Shown here: positions 1 to 8,308 of the stretch, in pieces
How the letters are laid out: each line of letters begins with the position of its first letter
Position numbering within the stretch: the first letter of the stretch is position 1
Source: Leisingera daeponensis
GTDB lineage: Bacteria > Pseudomonadota > Alphaproteobacteria > Rhodobacterales > Rhodobacteraceae
Direction: 5' to 3'
NCBI RefSeq assembly: GCF_019801465.1
Contig: NZ_JAHVJA010000001.1
Location: forward strand, 744,001 to 808,000
DNA length: 64,000 nucleotides
Notes under the pieces: generated by a model
The model's input: only the letters and a program-made list of their open reading frames with translations
The model's database searches: none
Told to the model about the DNA's origin: nothing
Program-made: the position numbers and the translations under genes

Positions 1-11
1 GCCCCCTGTAG

Positions 12-400
12 GGGCTTTGTTGCACAAAACCCGCGAGGGATTCATGTCGTGAATCCAGAGCGATAGCAGGGGAGCATGAGCAGTTGGGCCCCGACGAAGT
101 ACAATGCCAGGAACTGGCCTTCGTATAACGCAGCATTGAAGCAGCGCGGATCGCTGTCGATTTGGTTTGACCCAGAGATGATCTGGGAGCCACCACCGAG
201 CGGCACGCGAGGTCGCCAGCAGCGTTTCAGCGGCTCTGCGGTCCAGACTTGCCTGACGCTGAAAGTGCTGTTCGGGATGCCGCTTCGGCAAACGACCGGG
301 TTCGTGCAAAGCCTTCTGCGGCTGGTTGGACTGGACTGGACAGAGCCCGACTATAGCCCCCCGTGCCGCCGCCGGAAAACGCTGAACGTGAGCCGGCCAT
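12..400 (+). mobile_element. IS5-family insertion sequence, 5' end only
   Basis: A terminal-inverted-repeat-like sequence (GGGGCTTTGTTGCACAAA, 12-29) resembles the ends of IS5-group elements common in Rhodobacteraceae. It is followed about 45 bp later by the start of a DDE transposase. Similarity to the transposase stops near 400 and no right-hand end is present, so this is a truncated copy. The right boundary is estimated from where the protein stops looking like a transposase. Confidence 0.75.
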
Positions 401-483
401 ACGGCCCGAACCACCTAAGCAAGTTCGCGCGCGACGAGGCAAAGGTCGCCCTCGCCAAGCTGGAGAAGGAGGAAGGTAAGTGA
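76..483 (+). pseudogene. Truncated IS5-type transposase fused to the tail of another gene
   Basis: About the first 108 codons read like the N-terminus of an IS5-group transposase (RNWPSYNAAL, SIWFDPEM, CLTLKVLFGM, LRQTTGFVQSLL, GLDWTEPDYS). The expected RRRKTLNVS-PY segment is then followed by unrelated sequence ending KVALAKLEKEEGK. The catalytic DDE region is missing, so no transposition activity is expected. The unrelated tail has its stop overlapping the GTG of the AlpA gene, as in a translationally coupled operon. I infer that the IS deleted the front of a gene lying just upstream of alpA. What that gene was cannot be told from about 25 residues. Confidence 0.75.
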
Positions 484-665
484 CGGACAACACATTGCCG
501 CTGCTGCTGCGCGACACCCAGGTGGCGCATCTTCTGGGAATCGGGCGCACAACCGTGTGGAACCGAGCCAATTCCGGCAAGCTTCCGAAGCCGATCAAAT
601 GGGAGGGCGTGACCGTCTGGCGCCGCACCGAGATCGAGAAGTTTGTTGAAGAGCTGGCGGGCTAA
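480..665 (+). CDS. AlpA-family DNA-binding regulator (excisionase-like)
   Basis: A 61-aa protein with a MerR/AlpA-type winged helix: LLRDTQVAHLLGIGRTTVWN, then SGKLPKPIKW and an R-x-E-I-E-K-F-V end. AlpA proteins activate integrase expression or act as excisionases in phage-like elements. The GTG start at 480 overlaps the upstream stop and follows a strong AAGGAGG. It lies outside the left att core of the prophage, next to a tRNA-Leu 3' fragment. It therefore probably belonged to an earlier element at the same tRNA, not to the prophage, which has its own excisionase-like gene at 36824. Confidence 0.8.
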   Translation: MTDNTLPLLLRDTQVAHLLGIGRTTVWNRANSGKLPKPIKWEGVTVWRRTEIEKFVEELAG

Positions 666-728
666 CTGGCGGGCTGAGAGCGGCCAACCAATCGCACCCC
701 TTAAAAAACAGCGGCGTGCAGAAAAAGA

Positions 729-781
729 TGGTGCGGGTGAAGGGACTTGAACCCCCACGCCTTACGGCGCCAGAACCTAAA
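729..781 (-). repeat. tRNA-Leu 3'-half remnant, left attachment site (attL)
   Basis: Read on the minus strand, this gives the 3' half of a tRNA-Leu, from the anticodon loop through the T arm to an encoded CCA. It matches the intact tRNA-Leu at 38128-38212 except for a few bases in the variable and T arms. The T-stem changes still allow a 5-bp stem, so the copy was once functional sequence. Identity stops after 781, as expected at a crossover point in the anticodon loop. Confidence 0.85.
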
Positions 782-934
782 ACTAATGAAGTTTCATTGT
801 TTTCAGAGCGCTTAACGAGAAAAATTTACAGGACATTGCCAGAACGAAACATGAAACCGTAAAACAGGGTCAACGGCGCCACTTTGGGCCTATGTTGAGC
901 CCACCTCTACTTGCGCAGCGGGATACATACACAA

Positions 935-1180
935 ATGAAGGCAAGAGATTACCCGTTGCCAGTAGTCGAGATAGCCTGCGACCACTGTGGACGTTACGGG
1001 AAGTACCGAAAGAGCAGATTCATTGACCTGGTCGGTGAACACACAGAACTGCCTCAAGCTCTTTCGATCATCGCCGCCGATTGCCCTGAAGATCGAGTTT
1101 CGCCCGACAACATGCGCGGGCGCTGCCGCCCTTTCTATGCGCAGAACTGGTGGGGCGCTGCCAGTAAAGAGCCGAGCTAA
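935..1180 (+). CDS. Small zinc-ribbon-like hypothetical protein
   Basis: An 81-aa protein not identified by name. It has a CDHCGR knuckle near residue 13 and two more cysteines (ADCPED and RGRCRPFY), giving a possible four-cysteine zinc site. I chose the ATG at 935 over the upstream TTG at 911 because the conserved-looking part begins with MKARDYPLPVVEIACDHC. Proteins of this look are common near replication and mobile genes in alphaproteobacteria, but I cannot give a function. It is the first gene inside the left end of the prophage. Confidence 0.6.
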   Translation: MKARDYPLPVVEIACDHCGRYGKYRKSRFIDLVGEHTELPQALSIIAADCPEDRVSPDNMRGRCRPFYAQNWWGAASKEPS

Positions 1181-1201
1181 CCCCATCTCTCCCTTTCCAG
1201 A

Positions 1202-1402
1202 CTACCCCGGGAGAGGCGCCAGCCCCCGCAACGCTTTGGTCATATCGAGGTAGCCGGTATAGCCATACTCGGCGTGCATCTGTTCATACCATGCCGCCCA
1301 GGGTTCCCGCCTATCTTCGGGGAAGACATCGAACCATGAGCCTTTTCGAACGCTAACCTGGCCATCAGGCAGCCGCTCAACCTTTATCTTGCTGACGCTC
1401 AT
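1202..1402 (-). CDS. Hypothetical small protein
   Basis: A 66-aa acidic/aromatic protein with a regular composition (KIKVERLPDGQVSVRKGSWFDVFPEDRREPW...). It starts with ATG at 1402 and stops 22 bp from the convergent gene ending at 1180. No known domain is recognised. It sits in the AT-richer cargo block at the left end of the prophage. Confidence 0.5.
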   Translation of the reverse strand: MSVSKIKVERLPDGQVSVRKGSWFDVFPEDRREPWAAWYEQMHAEYGYTGYLDMTKALRGLAPLPG

Positions 1403-1781
1403 CGCCTCTGCTCTTACTTGGACCGCTCGGATTATTCAGCTATAGCCTCCACATCCCAATCGCACCAGAGCGGGAAGGAACGGCCCGCAGCGCTCACCCC
1501 ATCTGAGCGCTGCGGGCCGTTCATCCTAGGCACTAGCAACCGTTACGCCGGACTCTTGCGGCCGTCCGCTGCGTGTGCGGCCTCGACAAAGTTCCACGGC
1601 TGCTTCGCTGCAAAAGCGCCCTTTGCAAAGTCGGGGTGATCGGGCACGATCTCCGGCCGGACGCGGCCCACAGCGGCCTTTTGTCGATTGTACAATATGC
1701 TGTGATCGCATCCGGCTTTGCGGACATTGGCTTCCGTGATCAGTGCTTCTATCATCTGCGGCAAGCCAAAGAGGTATTCAG
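1403..1781. other. Intergenic stretch with a long perfect hairpin and a doubtful minus-strand ORF
   Basis: A perfect inverted repeat (arms 1478-1496 and 1504-1522, 19 bp each, 7-nt loop) lies here. Its arms are G+C rich but it has no T-run on either side, so it is not a classical intrinsic terminator. A minus-strand frame at 1543-1755 (MIEALITEANVRKAGCDHS...) reads like protein for about 70 codons but has no recognised relative. I leave it unannotated as a gene. Confidence 0.5.
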
Positions 1782-2048
1782 ATGGAACGAGAACCCAATC
1801 TTGTCATTTCCAGCGCTTCGCAGCGCATTGTTGAGGATGGGATGCCATTCAAGGTGGACATCTACAAGCTCGAAGGCGGGGACGGTTGGTCGCTGGAAGT
1901 TGTGACAGAAGACGGGACATCCATTGTGTGGGACGATCTCTTTGAAGACGACCGAGCCGCCTTCGAAGAGGCAATTAGTACCATTCGCAACGAAGGCGCA
2001 GTCGCATTTTCGAACGGTGGTTCAAACGTCGTCCCGTTTAAGAAGTAG
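1782..2048 (+). CDS. Hypothetical acidic small protein
   Basis: An 88-aa acidic protein. The ATG at 1782 follows an AGAGG-like ribosome site and is preferred over the upstream in-frame start at 1743. The middle (FKVDIYKLEGGDGWSLEVVTE, then a VWDD-LFEDD segment) suggests a small beta-rich fold. The C-terminus VVPFKK is typical of small cytoplasmic proteins. No function is recognised. It lies about 100 bp upstream of the PHP-ATPase gene on the same strand and could be co-transcribed with it. Confidence 0.6.
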   Translation: MEREPNLVISSASQRIVEDGMPFKVDIYKLEGGDGWSLEVVTEDGTSIVWDDLFEDDRAAFEEAISTIRNEGAVAFSNGGSNVVPFKK

Positions 2049-2148
2049 ACGAACGACCCCAATCTGCCGTTTGCGCGATGGGATGATTAGAGGTGCGACT
2101 TCTCAATAGCGGGCTTAACTGCCTGAGCGCTCGAAATTCCCCTAATTA

Positions 2149-4998
2149 ATGACAACACCAATTTCAAAAGTTGAGAAACCTTCAATGAATTTTGCATCAT
2201 GGCGAAAATGTGATTTTCAGCTCCATACTCCAAGAGATCCCAACTGGAATGGAAAAAGGCCCATTGGTTTGGGCGATGAAACTGACAATGGCCCAGCAAC
2301 ACAAGCCGATGTAGATGCTGCTCGGCTAGCATGGGCGAATGATTTCATTAGGATTTGTCTAAAGAGAGACCTGCGAGCCGTAGCGATCACTGACCATCAT
2401 GAAATGGTAATGATACCGTACGTGCAGCTGGCTATATCTCAACGGATTTCTGAGGAAGCCAACTTTGACCTATGGCTTTTTCCTGGAATGGAGCTGACCT
2501 GCCGCAATGGTGTGCAATGTTTGATCATTTTTGACGCTGATCTTTCGGATGAGTGGCGCATTGAAGCCCAATCTAAATTAGGGATTACAATACCTTCCTT
2601 GAATGTCAATGGAAAGCAAGGGCCTAAGGTCACGCAACTTGATTTCCCGTATCCTGAAATCTCTAAACGACTTGATGTAGTCCCGGAACTTCAGGGACGA
2701 TATATTGTCCTGCCAAATGTCTCTCAGGGAGGCCAGCACACTGTCTTAACTGAAGGATCCCACGCGGACTTCAAGTCTATGTCTTATGTGGGGGGCTACC
2801 TCGATACAGGGCAGAATATTGAAACGATGAACGGAAAGAATAAGAGGCGCTTATCAGGTGAAGAAGACATCTGGGGAAAACGTTTCGTTTATCCTTTGCC
2901 CACATCAGATGGCCGGTCAGCGGACTTTTCCAAGGTGGGTACAAATAGCTGTTGGATTAAGCTTGCTGCACCTACCGCTGAGGCGATCAGGCAAGCGTTT
3001 TTGGGGCATCGATCTCGCATTTCGATCAAACCACCCCTAACACCTACGCTGAGTGTGAACTTCATTGAGGTCAGCGGGTCGGAAATATTTATTGATCGGC
3101 GGACAGACCTCAGCTCGGAACTGAACTCATTCATCGGCGGGAGAGGTAGTGGAAAAAGCACATTGCTCGAATATGTAGCTTTCGGACTGGGCCGCAGTTG
3201 CTACGATCTACCGAAAGATTCTTATTCTGGGGCAGGCCGACTAAAAGAACTCATATCTCAAACGCTCATCGCAAAAGGAGCAACACTAACCATTGGGGTT
3301 GTTCAAGATGGCGCGGAATTCACAATTCGCCGTAGCGGAGCAAACGCCTACCAGCCCGACATTACTTACCCAGACGGCTCGACCCAAAGGCTGAGCACTC
3401 AAGAGCTCCGAACTCTTTTTCCTTCTGTCGTTTACAGTCAGGGAGAGCTCTCTGAACTTGGAAAACAGGCCGGCAAGCGCACTCATATCTCGGACCTGCT
3501 GCAATTTGTTGACCAAGAATATAAACGTGAAGATGAGCGTCTTAATTCAGAAATAGACGGAGCGAAAACCCGCGTACGACAGGCCGTTCAAGGACTTTCG
3601 TCGGCATGGGCACTAGAAGCCAAGATTAGCAAGTACGCAGCCTCAAAGGCCTCACTAGAACAGCGCATTGCCGCATTGCAAAAGACGCTTCCTGAATTAT
3701 CCGATGCCGACAAAGCAACCGTTGATAAATATAAAAACCTATCCGCTCTCGAGGCCAAGAGACAACAGGCGACGGCCCAAGTGGCTTCTGTCATGGAGGA
3801 CGTTACCCAGCTTTGGCATACTTCCAGAAAGCCCGTAGACCTGAGCTCGGCGTTACCTGAAGCGGCAAAATTTCAGAAGGCATTCGCGGAATTTCACTCC
3901 GCCTTTTCGAGTGGTATCGAAGCGCTTGGAATTGAGCTTGGAAAACACCGCGATGCCATGGCTGAAGGCGGGGCAGATATAGACGGCGCTCTTGAAGCCG
4001 CGAAAGTCGAGCGCGATTTGGCTATGGAAAAACTCACTGAACACCGATCAGCTACGGCCCAGATTTCCAATCTCCAAGTTGAACTTCAAGGGGTTCTCAA
4101 GCAAATTGCTGAACTGTCGGTCACCACCAGTTCAGCTGATGAATGGTTTGAAAAGCTGAAATCGGCGGTTGATGATTTGAAACATACTGTCGAACTCAAG
4201 GGCGGCAAGACGAGAGAATGGGCCGACAAGATCGAGACATTATCTGGCAAAAGGATAGAGGCCCAGCTGAAGGCCGACGCAAACTGGTCCGGCATTCATG
4301 ACGCTGTAGAGGTTTTAACGGCCAAGGCAGGCATCAAGGAAGCAACGAGAATTCAACGAACGGACGAGTGCTTAGAGAGGTCAGGTGTTTGGTCATCTCT
4401 CGACAGATTGAGGGCTGATGCCCTCGCCGCTCTTCGCTGGAATGTCCTTTCGCAATCTGAAAGCGGAAAGCCACCACAGATGGACGTACTAGCAGAAGCC
4501 ACCGGTGCAACTCCAAGAGCTATTGAACGATGTGTTGAGTTGATGGATGTCCCGCGTGTTGAGGCTATAGCCACCGCGGTTCCAAGCGATGACATCTCTT
4601 TGCTTTACTGTGATGGAGATAGAAAAATATCATTTGAAAAAGCTTCGGAAGGCCAACGCGCAGCGGCACTCTTGTTCATGTTGCTAGAACAGCCGGGTGG
4701 ACCACTTCTGGTCGACCAACCAGAAGGAGACCTCGACAATAAGATTGTGTCGGACCTTGCCGAAAAGCTTCACGATGCCAAAAAGAACAGACAGATCATA
4801 TTTGCGAGCCACAATGCGAACATCGTTGTTAACGGTTCGTCGGAACTTGTTCTTGGCCTAGATGTAAGTCAAAACGCGAAAAGAGATGTCACCTGCGAAG
4901 GGGCAATCGACACAAAAGAGGTCTGCGATAAAATCACAGAAATTATGGAAGGTGGACCGCAAGCGTTTCGCGATAGAAAAGAAAAGTACGGCTACTGA
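2149..4998 (+). CDS. PHP-domain / SMC-like ATPase (TrlF-family-like), candidate anti-phage protein
   Basis: A 949-aa protein in two parts. Residues about 20-300 look like a PHP metallo-phosphoesterase: FQLHTP near 24, AITDHHE near 80 and GMELTC near 113 supply His/Asp/Glu metal ligands. Residues about 310-949 form an ABC/SMC-type ATPase, with Walker A GGRGSGKST at about 330, a long coiled coil at about 450-720, a signature-like SEGQRAA at about 832, Walker B LLVDQPEGDLDN at about 852, and a switch histidine in FASHNAN at about 886. Such PHP-ATPase fusions have been placed among biological-conflict systems. A nuclease or phosphatase gated by the ATPase is inference. The gene is AT-richer than the prophage core, and it sits upstream of a restriction-modification pair. 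No obvious partner gene is present, so it may act alone. Confidence 0.85.
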   Translation: MTTPISKVEKPSMNFASWRKCDFQLHTPRDPNWNGKRPIGLGDETDNGPATQADVDAARLAWANDFIRICLKRDLRAVAITDHHEMVMIPYVQLAISQRISEEANFDLWLFPGMELTCRNGVQCLIIFDADLSDEWRIEAQSKLGITIPSLNVNGKQGPKVTQLDFPYPEISKRLDVVPELQGRYIVLPNVSQGGQHTVLTEGSHADFKSMSYVGGYLDTGQNIETMNGKNKRRLSGEEDIWGKRFVYPLPTSDGRSADFSKVGTNSCWIKLAAPTAEAIRQAFLGHRSRISIKPPLTPTLSVNFIEVSGSEIFIDRRTDLSSELNSFIGGRGSGKSTLLEYVAFGLGRSCYDLPKDSYSGAGRLKELISQTLIAKGATLTIGVVQDGAEFTIRRSGANAYQPDITYPDGSTQRLSTQELRTLFPSVVYSQGELSELGKQAGKRTHISDLLQFVDQEYKREDERLNSEIDGAKTRVRQAVQGLSSAWALEAKISKYAASKASLEQRIAALQKTLPELSDADKATVDKYKNLSALEAKRQQATAQVASVMEDVTQLWHTSRKPVDLSSALPEAAKFQKAFAEFHSAFSSGIEALGIELGKHRDAMAEGGADIDGALEAAKVERDLAMEKLTEHRSATAQISNLQVELQGVLKQIAELSVTTSSADEWFEKLKSAVDDLKHTVELKGGKTREWADKIETLSGKRIEAQLKADANWSGIHDAVEVLTAKAGIKEATRIQRTDECLERSGVWSSLDRLRADALAALRWNVLSQSESGKPPQMDVLAEATGATPRAIERCVELMDVPRVEAIATAVPSDDISLLYCDGDRKISFEKASEGQRAAALLFMLLEQPGGPLLVDQPEGDLDNKIVSDLAEKLHDAKKNRQIIFASHNANIVVNGSSELVLGLDVSQNAKRDVTCEGAIDTKEVCDKITEIMEGGPQAFRDRKEKYGY

Positions 4999-5752
4999 AT
5001 ATGCTCTTTTTACCCGAGTAGATCTCGACACATTCTCCTGAAAATGTGCCGACCGCTCGACAGCGGTCTCTCGGGCTATTTCAAGGTCCGCTCTAGCGGC
5101 GCCATCAAATCCATGTTGCAAAGCGGAGAACGGTCGCTTACCCGCCCGACCTTGCGGGGCCGTCGGGCGCGAGCGGCGGTAGCGATCCCGTCCGCTTTAG
5201 GCTGAAACCGTCGGCTACACTCGCGGCGCCCCATGGTCGCGGCGATGTCAGCTGTTTGCTCTAAACCGCCATGCGGCAGTACAGCACCGAGCTCCAGCCT
5301 GCCCCAGGCCAGTTGAGATCGGCTTAAGCTAGCTCGAAGCCGACCTCCGGCTTGCCGCAAAGCCACGACGGATTCGTAAGCAGTCGGAGCGGAGGGCGGG
5401 AGTTTGCTGTACTCACACTGAATAAACGTCACTTTTCGAATAGCGACCGTTCACAACATAACAATCCTTGTTGCGTTTGAAGACACTCAGGGAACACCCG
5501 AAGATGAAGAATTCGAGCAACTTGTCGCAGCGCATTTCTTTCATTATATCACGCAGACCAGCGTTGCCCTGCAACAGGCTGATCGCCTGCTAGGTCGGGC
5601 TGCATTCAGACGCGGCAAGGCGGTGCCTAGACCGCCATCGGTGTAGGGCAGTAAAAGAGTAGCTTCCAACGAACTTCGATAGTCTGATTCTGCGATCAAC
5701 ATTCGGATATTTTTTGCCTACAAAGATGAACCAAAGGTAACAGGGGCACGAT
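4999..5752. other. Non-coding stretch between the PHP-ATPase and the methyltransferase
   Basis: A 7-bp hairpin (5051-5068) about 50 bp after the ATPase stop could end its transcript. Positions about 5090-5400 are clearly richer in G+C than the two flanking genes and show no convincing gene. A 75-codon open frame at 5422-5646 (AFEDTQGTPEDEEFEQLVAAHFFHYITQ...) reads like protein but has no ATG/GTG/TTG start, and may be the tail of a decayed gene. The upstream region of the methyltransferase (about 5650-5752) is AT rich and probably holds its promoter. Confidence 0.5.
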
Positions 5753-7084
5753 ATGCGACCAATCGGTATCGACTTATTTGCAGGGGCGGGGGGCTTAAGC
5801 CTTGGGTTCGAGCAGGCCGGCTTCGATGTGAAGGCGGCGGTTGAGATCGACCCCGTACACTGCGCTGTCCACGAATTTAACTTCCCTGCCACGACAGTGA
5901 TTCCAGCGTCGGTCGCAGACCTCTCTGGCAACGAAATCAAGCAGCGGGCAGGTTTGGTTGGCATGCAGATTGATTGTGTCTTTGGCGGAGCGCCTTGCCA
6001 GGGCTTTTCTATGATAGGCCAGCGAGTGCTCGACGACCCTAGAAACAAGTTGGTCTTGGAGTTTGTTCGCCTTGTGCGTGAGTTAGATGCTGAAAGTTTC
6101 GTGTTTGAAAACGTCAAAGGTCTGACAATTGGCAAACACAAAGCATTCTTAAAAGAGCTGGTAAACGCATTCGATGATGCAGGGTATGAATGCCGCTTGC
6201 CTTGGAAGGTGTTAAATGCAGCTCACTTTGGCACCCCGCAGTCGCGTGAGCGCTTTATTCTTATGGGCGTCAAGAAGGGCAATACTCTTCCTGACTATCC
6301 GGCGCCGAAAACAAATATTTCGGGAAGACCAAAACTCTACCCGGACCTGGAATTCGGGCCATCATGTGCTGATGCACTCGGGGATCTACCTGACGCAGAC
6401 ACCTTTGAGACTCTAAACGCAAGCGACGCAGTAAAAACAACTCGGTTTGGCAAGCCGTCTGACTACGCGGCCGAGCTGCGTTGCCTCAAAAACGACTCAT
6501 GGCATTATGGGTATCCGAGGCAATGGTTGCCCAATGTCCTCACCTCCAGCGCGCGAACAGTACACACCGAGATATCTAAGAGGCGGTTTCGTGAAACTGA
6601 GGAGGGAACAGTTGAGCCTATCAGCCGCTTTTTCCGGCTCCCGAGCTGGGGTGTTTCGAATACACTGCGGGCCGGAACTGATGGGGCGCGAGGGGCATTC
6701 ACAAGTCCGCGTCCAATCCACTATCTCTACGCACGCTGCATAACGGTACGTGAAATGGCACGGCTGCACGGGTTCCCCGACTGGTTCAGGTTTAACGCGA
6801 CAAAGTGGCACGGAGCGAGACAGATCGGAAATTCAGTTCCCCCGCCATTGGCCATGGCAATCGCAGCCAAAGTGATTGAAGCTCTTGGCGCAACGCCATC
6901 GAGACCTGAAGAGGATATTCCTCTTGGCGATCCTAGACTATTGACACTCGATCTTTCTCAGGCGTCGCGCCACTTTGGGGTCAAGGCACCACAGAGCAAA
7001 CGAGATCGGAAGAGTGGTGCTACGAAACGAAAACAGGAAGAGATCGAAGAAGCACTCAACTCGGCGAGGACGGCTCATGGCTAA
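5753..7084 (+). CDS. DNA (cytosine-5-)-methyltransferase of a type II system
   Basis: A 443-aa C5 methyltransferase. Motif I is DLFAGAGGLSLGFEQAGF (residues 7-24). Motif IV is GGAPCQGFS with the catalytic Cys82. Motif VI is FENVKG (118-123), motif VIII is QSRERF (163-168), and motif X is QIGNSVPPPLA near 362. It transfers a methyl group from SAM to cytosine C5 at a specific site. The variable region between motifs VIII and X, which would set the target sequence, has no relative I can name. The stop overlaps the ATG of the next gene by 8 nt, so the two are translationally coupled. This gene pair and low G+C are typical of a transferred type II restriction-modification system. Confidence 0.93.
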   Translation: MRPIGIDLFAGAGGLSLGFEQAGFDVKAAVEIDPVHCAVHEFNFPATTVIPASVADLSGNEIKQRAGLVGMQIDCVFGGAPCQGFSMIGQRVLDDPRNKLVLEFVRLVRELDAESFVFENVKGLTIGKHKAFLKELVNAFDDAGYECRLPWKVLNAAHFGTPQSRERFILMGVKKGNTLPDYPAPKTNISGRPKLYPDLEFGPSCADALGDLPDADTFETLNASDAVKTTRFGKPSDYAAELRCLKNDSWHYGYPRQWLPNVLTSSARTVHTEISKRRFRETEEGTVEPISRFFRLPSWGVSNTLRAGTDGARGAFTSPRPIHYLYARCITVREMARLHGFPDWFRFNATKWHGARQIGNSVPPPLAMAIAAKVIEALGATPSRPEEDIPLGDPRLLTLDLSQASRHFGVKAPQSKRDRKSGATKRKQEEIEEALNSARTAHG

Positions 7085-7865
7085 AATCGCCAATCGCTAT
7101 GGTGCTCTTATCGAGAAAATCTTCCTTGATCGCTACAGCACTGGACAAACCGAGCTCCACTTTGCACGAACGGATATTGAAGCCGCTGCCGAAGCGTTAA
7201 ACATCAAGCTACCGAAGAACTTGGGGGATGTGCTGTATTCGTTTAGGTTTAGGGTCGCTTTGCCTGAGAGTATTCTTGAGACCCAACCTGCTGGTATGGA
7301 GTGGGTAATCGAGCTTGCTGGGAAGGCTGCCTACAGATTTCGCCTAGTCAAATTCAATCGTGTCCTACCTCGTGAAGACCTTATTCGGATCGATATTCCT
7401 GATGCAACTCCAGAGTTGATCCGTGCCTATGCGCTCGATGATGAGCAGGCCCTTTTGGCTATCGTTCGTTACAATCGGTTGATCGACACATTCCTAGGGC
7501 TCACGACGTACAGTTTGCAAAATCACCTTCGAACGACCGTGAAAGGGATTGGGCAGATAGAGATTGATGAGCTCTATGTCGGGCTCGACAAGCGTGGCTG
7601 CCACTACGTTATTCCAGTTCAGGCCAAGGGTGGGAAAGATCAGATTGGTATCGTTCAAATCTCCCAAGATATCCGCTTTGTTGAGGATAAGTTTCCGGGA
7701 ATGCGATGCCGTGCGATCGCCGCACAATTCATGGAAGACCAAATTATTGCGCTATTTGAGCTTACGCTTCAGGACGACGAGATCAAGGTCGTCGAGGAGC
7801 GACACTACCGACTTGTCCCCGCGAAAGAGCTCGATCAAGCGACTATAAGAGACTACCGCGACTAA
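7077..7865 (+). CDS. Probable type II restriction endonuclease (PD-(D/E)xK-like)
   Basis: A 262-aa protein coupled to the C5 methyltransferase by an 8-nt overlap. A likely catalytic core is IEIDELYVG (161-169), then about 12 residues, then IPVQAKGG (179-186). This fits E/D-(x)n-(Q/E)-x-K of PD-(D/E)xK nucleases, with Q182 in the position often held by Glu. The rest (RYNRLIDTFL, KFPGMRCRAIAAQF) has no motif I can name, as is usual for restriction enzymes. It is assigned from context plus this motif. The ATG at 7077 is chosen because the longer frame from 6975 runs inside the methyltransferase gene. Confidence 0.7.
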   Translation: MAKIANRYGALIEKIFLDRYSTGQTELHFARTDIEAAAEALNIKLPKNLGDVLYSFRFRVALPESILETQPAGMEWVIELAGKAAYRFRLVKFNRVLPREDLIRIDIPDATPELIRAYALDDEQALLAIVRYNRLIDTFLGLTTYSLQNHLRTTVKGIGQIEIDELYVGLDKRGCHYVIPVQAKGGKDQIGIVQISQDIRFVEDKFPGMRCRAIAAQFMEDQIIALFELTLQDDEIKVVEERHYRLVPAKELDQATIRDYRD

Positions 7866-8308
7866 AAGCCGCCGCGGGGCCAAATGAAAAAAGTGATCTT
7901 TTACCTCGGCCTGGAAGTACGCCGCACGTTTGTTTTTGAACAAGCGGTAAAAGTCCGGTCCGGTGCAGTTGTGCTGCGGTGCTGTTCCAAGTTGCCAAGG
8001 GCTGGCCTAAAACGCTGTTCGCAAAGGCATCTTGGAGCGGCGAGTACCGCTATTCCAAGTCGGACTATGCTTTCAACCCATTCGACAACAGCGAAGAAGT
8101 AGCGACCTTTTGAAGCGCCATGCTGGAGGAGCTTGGCGTTGAAGCAGCGGCGGCCGCTATGGAGACGGCACGCGACCTGCGGAAGCAAGCAGACGAGAAA
8201 GCCGCACAAGCCGTTTCCGGCTGGGCCTAACAATCCAGAAACCGCCCGGTCGCCCAGGACGACACCCCCGAGCAAACCGGGGCTTTCATGTTTTAGATGT
8301 GACCTGCC
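7866..8308 (+). other. Decayed coding remnant between cargo and lysis genes
   Basis: No intact gene is seen. One frame reads as protein for about 45 codons (LFQVAKGWPKTLFAKASWSG..., about 7977-8113), reaches a TGA after EEVATF, then continues for about 35 codons (MLEELGVEAAAAAMETARDL...) to a TAA near 8230. This suggests a degraded gene or two minigenes. A short hairpin (8266-8282) followed by CTTTCATGTTTT could be a weak + strand terminator separating the cargo from the convergent phage late operon. Confidence 0.45.

Noticed and set aside
1543-1755. Minus-strand 70-codon frame near the left end
   Set aside because: Reads somewhat like protein but has no known relative and no clear ribosome site; left as intergenic.
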